From assembly GCF_000721175.1 (NCBI RefSeq), contig NZ_JOEZ01000014.1, positions 62,001 through 126,000 on the forward strand: DNA of 64,000 bases. Direction: 5' to 3'. Source of the DNA: Streptomyces anulatus (GTDB lineage Bacteria; Actinomycetota; Actinomycetes; Streptomycetales; Streptomycetaceae). The translations under genes were made by a program, and so were the position numbers. Under the pieces are notes generated by a model that saw only the letters and a program-made list of their open reading frames with translations, had not been told where the DNA came from and ran no database searches. Below are positions 59,394-64,000 of the stretch, one piece after another; within the stretch, counting starts at the first letter, position 1, and each line of letters begins with the position of its first letter.

Positions 59394-60128
59394 GTGACCC
59401 TGATCGGACGAACGACGGACCGGGGCGTGGCGACGCTGACCCTGGACTCCCCGGCCAACCGCAACGCGCTCTCGGCGGCGCTCGTCGGCGAACTGCGGGA
59501 AGCCCTGGCGGAGTGCGCGGCGGACGACACCGTGCGGGCGGTGGTGCTGGCCCACACGGGGTCGACGTTCTGCGCGGGGGCGGACCTGACGGCGCCGCCG
59601 GACCCGGAGGCGTTCGTGGGCCTGATGCGGGAGATCGTGGAGCTGCCGAAACCGGTGGTGGCCCGGGTGACGGGCCATGTCCGGGCGGGGGGTCTGGGCC
59701 TGCTGGCGGCGTGCGACATCGCGGTGGCCGGCGAGGCGTCGTCCTTCGCCCTCACGGAGTCCCGCCTGGGCCTGGCTCCCGCGGTCATCTCCCTCACCCT
59801 GCTGCCGCGCCTGGACCGCACGGCGGCGAACCGCTACTACCTCACGGGGGAGCGGTTCGACGCCGCGGAGGCGGCCAGGATCTCGCTGGTGACGGAGGCC
59901 GCCGAGGACGTGGACAAGGCGCTCGAACCGGTCCTGGACGGTCTGCGCCGGGCCTCGCCGCAGGGGCTGGCCGCATCGAAGGAGCTGGTCACGGCTACGG
60001 TGCTGAGGAGCTTCGACCAGTACGCCGAAGACCTCATCGCCCGATCCGCCGCGTTGTTCGCCTCCGACGAGGCGAGGGAGGGGATGACGGCCTTCCTCGA
60101 ACGACGGGACCCGGCATGGGTGCGGTGA
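59394..60128 (+). CDS. Enoyl-CoA hydratase/isomerase family protein
   Basis: 244 residues from GTG 59394, fixed by GGAGGAG. Crotonase landmarks: TLTLDSPANRNALSAALVGE, TFCAGADLTAPP (first oxyanion loop) and VTGHVRAGGLGLLAACDIAV (second loop). The region SRLGLAPAVISLTLLPRLDR replaces the usual GxxPGxGGTxRL, so the catalytic Glu pair of classic hydratases is not obvious. It could act as a 3-methylglutaconyl-CoA hydratase (LiuC-like) or a related isomerase. The stop overlaps the downstream TetR gene. Confidence 0.88.
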   Translation: MTLIGRTTDRGVATLTLDSPANRNALSAALVGELREALAECAADDTVRAVVLAHTGSTFCAGADLTAPPDPEAFVGLMREIVELPKPVVARVTGHVRAGGLGLLAACDIAVAGEASSFALTESRLGLAPAVISLTLLPRLDRTAANRYYLTGERFDAAEAARISLVTEAAEDVDKALEPVLDGLRRASPQGLAASKELVTATVLRSFDQYAEDLIARSAALFASDEAREGMTAFLERRDPAWVR

Positions 60129-60721
60129 CCTCCTCTTCCACCTCCAAGGCCGCTCACGCGCCGAAGCAGGACCGCAGCCGGGCGACCCGGCAGCGGCTCC
60201 TGGAGGCGGCGGTGGCCTGCCTGGCCGAACACGGCTGGGCGGGCTCCACCGTCTCCGTCGTCGCCGAGCGCGCCGGCGTCTCGCGCGGCGCGGCCCAGCA
60301 CCACTTCCCGACCCGCGAGGACCTGTTCACGGGCGCGGTGGAGTACGTCGCCGAGGAACGCTCCGCCGCCCTGCGCACGCTCCCCGTCCAGGGCCGCGCC
60401 GAGGTGGTCGCGGCCCTCGTCGACCTCTACACCGGCCCCCTGTTCCGGGCCGCGCTCCAGCTCTGGGTGGCCGCCTCCAACGAGCCCCAGCTCCGCCCGC
60501 GCGTCACGGAGCTGGAGGCGCGGGTGGGCCGTGAGACCCACCGCATCGCGGTCGGACTCCTGGGCGCGGACGAGTCCCGCCCCGGGGCCCGCGAAACGGT
60601 CCAGGGCCTTCTCGACATGGCCCGCGGCCTGGGCCTCGCCAACCTCCTCACCGACGACACCGCCCGGCGGGCGCGGGTGGTGTCGCAGTGGGCGGCGCTG
60701 GTGGAGGAGGGACTGGGGTGA
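60116..60721 (+). CDS. TetR family regulator of the acyl-CoA operon
   Basis: 201 residues from ATG 60116; GTG 60125, overlapping the preceding stop as GTGA, is an equally good start. The HTH is in TRQRLLEAAVACLAEHGWAG, then TVSVVAERAGVSRGAAQHHF (about residues 24-65). The C-terminal TetR domain is short. It is the last gene of the operon and probably binds an acyl-CoA intermediate to relieve repression, a common design in FadR/LiuR-like control. Confidence 0.9.
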   Translation: MGAVTSSSTSKAAHAPKQDRSRATRQRLLEAAVACLAEHGWAGSTVSVVAERAGVSRGAAQHHFPTREDLFTGAVEYVAEERSAALRTLPVQGRAEVVAALVDLYTGPLFRAALQLWVAASNEPQLRPRVTELEARVGRETHRIAVGLLGADESRPGARETVQGLLDMARGLGLANLLTDDTARRARVVSQWAALVEEGLG

Positions 60722-60724
60722 GCC

Positions 60725-62026
60725 TCAGCGGTACCGGATCACGTGCAGCGTGTGGACTCCGGCGGGATCGAAGGACACGGGCTCCTCGGAGGAGCCGTCG
60801 AGGAGCAGCACGCCGTCCGCCGTGGTGAGCCCGTTGACGAGCCACCCCACGGCCTCACGTCCCCGGCCGTCCGTGCGGCGGATCCAGATCAGGGCCCGTG
60901 AGCCGGTCGGGAAGGACGACAGTTCGTCGACTGCCGAGGACCAGACCTTGTGGTCCGACGTCGACAGGACGGGCCCGAGCTGGGCGAGGGTCGACTCGAA
61001 CCAGTCGGCACGGCCGGGTGGGGGCGGCGGAGGGAACGTCCCGGTGCCGGGGCGTCCGCCGGCGTCCCAGTGGGCCAGCCAGTTCCAGGGGTCCGCATTC
61101 GGCAGACCGAACGGTTCGGCGGCGTCCTTGGGGACGACCAGCGTCGCGTCGAGCATGGTGTCCTGCCAGCGCCCGCTCTCCTGATGACGTCGCGTGTCGC
61201 AGGAGAAGACCCAGCCCCGCCGGGTTTCGTCGCCTGTGGTCGGACCGACCAGTTCTGCCTTACCTCCGTACGTGTTCTCCAACCACAGCCGTGCCTTGGT
61301 GACCGCCGCCTCGAAGTCGTGAGCCTCCTGCTCCCAGGGCGGGCGGGGAACCCTCAACGCCTCCGGCAGGGCCCTGAGGAGAACCAACTCGCGCACACCG
61401 TCGGTGTCCAACCGGGCGAGGGACGACGTCAGGCTGTCGAAGATGACGACCTGCCCCTGGTGGTTGTGCGCGTAGACCAGATTGCCCGTCGCTTCCGGCC
61501 CGCCGATCTCGCGGCGCACCCACACCAGGCCACGGCTGTCGGGCCCGTGCTCCGCGACCGCCTTCACGATCTCGTCCCAGCTGTTCACGCTCACGCGCTC
61601 GAACTCCGGGAAGTAGCGGCGGGTCAGCCTGCTCCACCAGCCGGGTGCCTCGTCCGAGGGCTGCCAGGCGAGCGCTGTGGAAGGACCCTTGCTGATCGCC
61701 GAGTGCAGTGCCACGACAGCGCCGCGGGCGTTGATCCTGCGCCCCTGGTTCTGGACCCGGGCGACGCCCGCCTCGTACGACGCGGCGGGCTCCAGGTCCG
61801 CGAGGGGCGCGCTCGGCGCGGGATGGAAGGGGGAGCTGCCGTCCTTGAGCACGACGAGGGAGGACGCCAGCATCGGGGTTCGCGGAAACCCGGGCTGCTG
61901 CACGGTCCGGCACGCCATGAGCCAGGCCGAGGCCGACTCGGCCACCGGGTGCGGTGCCGCCAGTTCCGCGAGCCCGCCGTAGGTAGAGGCGAGCCAGGCA
62001 GCGGCCTGCTGGTCGGGGCGGAGCAT
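60725..62026 (-). CDS. Tandem YrhB-like plus inactive Tox-PL-like domains (immunity-locus protein)
   Basis: 433 residues built from an internal duplication: residues 1-~217 and ~218-433 each contain an N-terminal YrhB-like segment (ASTYGGLAELAAPHP and ENTYGGKAELVGPTT) and a C-terminal segment like the end of a Tox-PL toxin (SRGLVWVRREIGGPEATGNL and SRALIWIRRTDGRGREAVGW). Compared with the neighbouring toxin (GSRSAVYISRPNNTAHIFNA), the catalytic His is missing in both halves and no Cys matches the toxin nucleophile, while an Asp in FDS and LLDGSS is kept. It starts one base after the small immunity gene stop. It may be an immunity protein with decoy toxin domains. Novel arrangement; function inferred. 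Confidence 0.65.
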   Translation of the reverse strand: MLRPDQQAAAWLASTYGGLAELAAPHPVAESASAWLMACRTVQQPGFPRTPMLASSLVVLKDGSSPFHPAPSAPLADLEPAASYEAGVARVQNQGRRINARGAVVALHSAISKGPSTALAWQPSDEAPGWWSRLTRRYFPEFERVSVNSWDEIVKAVAEHGPDSRGLVWVRREIGGPEATGNLVYAHNHQGQVVIFDSLTSSLARLDTDGVRELVLLRALPEALRVPRPPWEQEAHDFEAAVTKARLWLENTYGGKAELVGPTTGDETRRGWVFSCDTRRHQESGRWQDTMLDATLVVPKDAAEPFGLPNADPWNWLAHWDAGGRPGTGTFPPPPPPGRADWFESTLAQLGPVLSTSDHKVWSSAVDELSSFPTGSRALIWIRRTDGRGREAVGWLVNGLTTADGVLLLDGSSEEPVSFDPAGVHTLHVIRYR

Positions 62027-62027
62027 G

Positions 62028-62333
62028 CTACTGCCCTTTCTTCGGCGGCCAGTTGCCGGAGGCTTGGAGGGTCATGTATTCCTCTGTTGGCGGGAACGTG
62101 GGGGCGAAGTGGGCAGCGGACCGGTCGTGCGGAACGACGATCACGGCGGAGAACGGGGCCTGAGTGAAATCCCCTGTTTCGATGTGCTCCTTGAAGTCGA
62201 AGCAAACCGTCCAGCCGTAGGTGAACTCGATGGCTGTATCCGGGCGCATCACGATGGAATCCGCACGGTCCGGGTAAGCGACCTTTTGCAGGAACTCGGC
62301 GGCGCTGAGCACGGCTTCGTCTTTGGATACCAT
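62028..62333 (-). CDS. YrhB-domain immunity protein
   Basis: 101 residues from ATG 62333, immediately abutting the toxin stop. The YrhB-like pattern is VSKDEAVLSAAEFLQKVAYP, FTYGWTVCFDFKEHIETGDF and SAVIVVPHDRSAAHFAPTFP. YrhB-type (Imm35-like) domains serve as immunity proteins for polymorphic toxins with papain-like C-termini, which fits the gene directly upstream. It would bind the toxin domain in the cytoplasm. The next gene on the strand starts after a single base. Confidence 0.8.
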   Translation of the reverse strand: MVSKDEAVLSAAEFLQKVAYPDRADSIVMRPDTAIEFTYGWTVCFDFKEHIETGDFTQAPFSAVIVVPHDRSAAHFAPTFPPTEEYMTLQASGNWPPKKGQ

Positions 62334-64000
62334 TTAGGGAACTCCATTGCGATAAGGGATGTGTCCGATGGACGAGACGTTTTTCTCCAGAATTCCCAGA
62401 GTTCCGCTCTGGCCATCGAGGAAGACGACGCCGTGCGGTGTGTTCACGGCGTTAAAAATATGGGCGGTGTTGTTGGGGCGGCTGATGTAGACAGCGCTTC
62501 TTGAGCCTTCCCCGCGGGCTTGGAGATCGCGGATGATGTCATCATAACTATTGACGAAGTCGTAGTGTCCCTTAGGCCTGTCCTTCAGGCCAAGCTGTTC
62601 CGGAGGGATGTGGTCGCCGCCCAGCTTGGGGGCCGCACCGACCTCGATGCCGTCCATGCGGCGATCTACGGTGACCGTATTGTGACTGCAGTTCATCGTG
62701 TATCCGTGGTGCCCGGTGTTGTTCACATCCTTGAGCCAGGGATACTCGGAATCCAGGAACTCCTGAGCACGCTTCGGATCGACCGAATCGTAGTGAATCG
62801 CCTTCTCTTTCACAGATTCGGTGCCGCGCGCCAAATCGCTCCACTTGGACGGTGCGGGGCCCGGAACGTTGTCTGCGTACTTCAGCCCGAGGCGGGTTCC
62901 GCCGCGGACGAGGCCTGCCCCCTTCGTGCCGACGAGCTCGGGGAGGAGGCGGCCGACGAACTCGGATGGATCCTTCTTGAACCCGTCCACCGCGGCCTGG
63001 ACGACCCGTTCCGGGTGCGCAGCGGTGGACACCAGCCCGGACAGCGTCATGCTGACGTTCTGGGCGTATGCGGCGGGGTGGGTGAGGTTGTAGGGGTCGA
63101 GCGGGTTGAGCCCACGGGCGAAGTTGACGATTCCGGCGGCGCCCTTGAGGGCGCCACCGGCGACGTGGGTCAGCTCGGTGTTCACCGCGTGGTAGCCGTC
63201 GGTGAGGTTGTCGCCGAGCCGGTCCAGCGGCGGGGGCTCGGCAGGAGCGTGCGCCAGTGCTTCCTTGACCTTGCTCCGGGCCTCCGCGGCAGCCGAGTTC
63301 CGCTGCCGACGTGCCTCGGCCAGCTTCTCCCGCGCCGCCTCGATGTCGGCTCTGCCGGGATCCTTGAAGGGCTCCGGCACCGGACCGGGATCCTGGTCGG
63401 CTTTGATTTTCGCGTTGTACGCGTCGATGCGCAGGTTGTACGCCTCCACTGCCTGCTCGGAGGCGAGCTTGCCCTCCTTGTAGAGGACGACAGCCTCTTT
63501 GGCCTGTTCCTGAGCCCACTTGACGGTGTCGGCGTACGCGGCCAGAGCGTTTCCAGCGGTCTCGCAAGCGTCCGACGCATAGAGCCACTTCTTGGGCTGC
63601 ATCTCGAACTTCTTGCGGAAGGCGTCACCTGCCGCGCCTCTCCAGTGCGCGGAGTCGAGACTGCGCATGCCCTGACCGACCTTGTCGAAGGCGGCCTGGA
63701 AGTCCTTGAGGTGCTTGGCGCTTTCGGAGATCTTGCCGGAATTGCCGTGGACGAGCTCATTGGCGTCCTCGGTCTGGCCGAGCTGCTGCTCACCGGGGGT
63801 GGCCCCGAGGTCGGACGCGACGCCGTCCCCCCAGTCCTGGACGGCATCGGCGGCGCCGTGCAAACCCACGTGGTCCAGGCCGTCGCCGACCTTGTTCGTC
63901 CCCCAGTCGACGCCTTCTCCGACGATCTTCTTTCCCGCGTCGAAGCCGTCCTCAAGTGCGCCGAGGCCGTCGTTGATTCCGTCCTTGACACCGCCGCCGA
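62334..64000 (-). CDS. Polymorphic toxin: WXG-like N-terminus, C-terminal papain-fold (Tox-PL) domain; 5' end beyond window
   Basis: At least 555 codons; the frame is open to the window edge, so the start is missing. The visible N-terminus has repeated helical VKDGINDGLGALEDGFDAG, then a WXG100-like pair of helices with AHWRGAAGDAFRKKFEMQPKKW, a coiled, Ala/Glu-rich helix, a hydrophobic middle, and the C-terminal toxin. In the toxin, Cys in TMNCSHNT (codon 62688-62690), His in NTAHIFNAVN (62460-62462) and Asp in FLDGQSG (62415-62417) make a papain-like triad of the Tox-PL family (deamidase/protease). The WXG element suggests type VII secretion. The immunity gene follows without a gap. Confidence 0.85.
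   Translation of the reverse strand, partial: GGGVKDGINDGLGALEDGFDAGKKIVGEGVDWGTNKVGDGLDHVGLHGAADAVQDWGDGVASDLGATPGEQQLGQTEDANELVHGNSGKISESAKHLKDFQAAFDKVGQGMRSLDSAHWRGAAGDAFRKKFEMQPKKWLYASDACETAGNALAAYADTVKWAQEQAKEAVVLYKEGKLASEQAVEAYNLRIDAYNAKIKADQDPGPVPEPFKDPGRADIEAAREKLAEARRQRNSAAAEARSKVKEALAHAPAEPPPLDRLGDNLTDGYHAVNTELTHVAGGALKGAAGIVNFARGLNPLDPYNLTHPAAYAQNVSMTLSGLVSTAAHPERVVQAAVDGFKKDPSEFVGRLLPELVGTKGAGLVRGGTRLGLKYADNVPGPAPSKWSDLARGTESVKEKAIHYDSVDPKRAQEFLDSEYPWLKDVNNTGHHGYTMNCSHNTVTVDRRMDGIEVGAAPKLGGDHIPPEQLGLKDRPKGHYDFVNSYDDIIRDLQARGEGSRSAVYISRPNNTAHIFNAVNTPHGVVFLDGQSGTLGILEKNVSSIGHIPYRNGVP

Overview
The window is high-GC actinomycete DNA, almost certainly a Streptomyces chromosome. The GC-rich third codon positions, frequent GTG starts, ATGA/GTGA gene overlaps, a conservon, the gvpO-A-F-G-Y-Z-J-L-S-K gas-vesicle operon and paired Scr1-type XRE/DUF397 genes all point that way. 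I saw no tRNA, rRNA, CRISPR array, integrase or transposase.

Layout. 1-4.1 kb: a lipoprotein gene between two diverged copies of a ~170-bp repeat carrying DUF397 3' ends (one frameshifted), an XRE/DUF397 pair, and small enzymes of the glyoxalase and DinB types. 4.3-5.0 kb: a DUF574-type SAM methyltransferase. 5.1-15.9 kb: a class IV lanthipeptide gene cluster. Its minus-strand operon is lanL (lyase-kinase-cyclase with zinc ligands), an S9C-type serine peptidase, a 43-residue precursor gene, a perfect 15-bp hairpin, then two half ABC transporters. A divergent histidine kinase/response regulator pair follows, and the regulator has an in-frame TTA codon. 16-29.3 kb: mixed metabolism and regulation, including a CPBP protease, a GH3 glycosidase with a divergent TetR gene, an SGNH hydrolase, a TetR gene with a divergent drug-type ABC exporter and three 21-bp-phased operators, a glyoxalase/WYL regulator pair and a methyltransferase.

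29.5-35.3 kb: a complete gas-vesicle operon headed by a 27-bp perfect palindrome, followed by an Asp23 protein gene. 36.4-43.8 kb: Uma2, serC and a conservon (cvnA-D plus two P450s, one a CYP157 with EVLW in place of ExxR). 44.1-49.7 kb: a GlcD-GlcF-like fused oxidoreductase, LysR/EamA, and a VapBC-type toxin-antitoxin pair beside a 30-bp palindrome. 50.1-60.7 kb: an acyl-CoA catabolic operon (AtuA-like protein, biotin-dependent carboxylase, acyl-CoA dehydrogenase, CoA ligase, enoyl-CoA hydratase, TetR) interrupted by a tandem repeat that seems to derive from the 3' end of the dehydrogenase gene. 60.7-64 kb: a polymorphic-toxin locus, with a WXG-like protein ending in a papain-fold (Tox-PL) toxin, a small YrhB-type immunity protein and a doubled YrhB plus toxin-like protein that lacks the catalytic Cys and His.

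The strongest candidates for new biology are the class IV lanthipeptide with its Cys-x3-Cys-x3-Cys core and the toxin/immunity locus with apparent pseudo-toxin domains.
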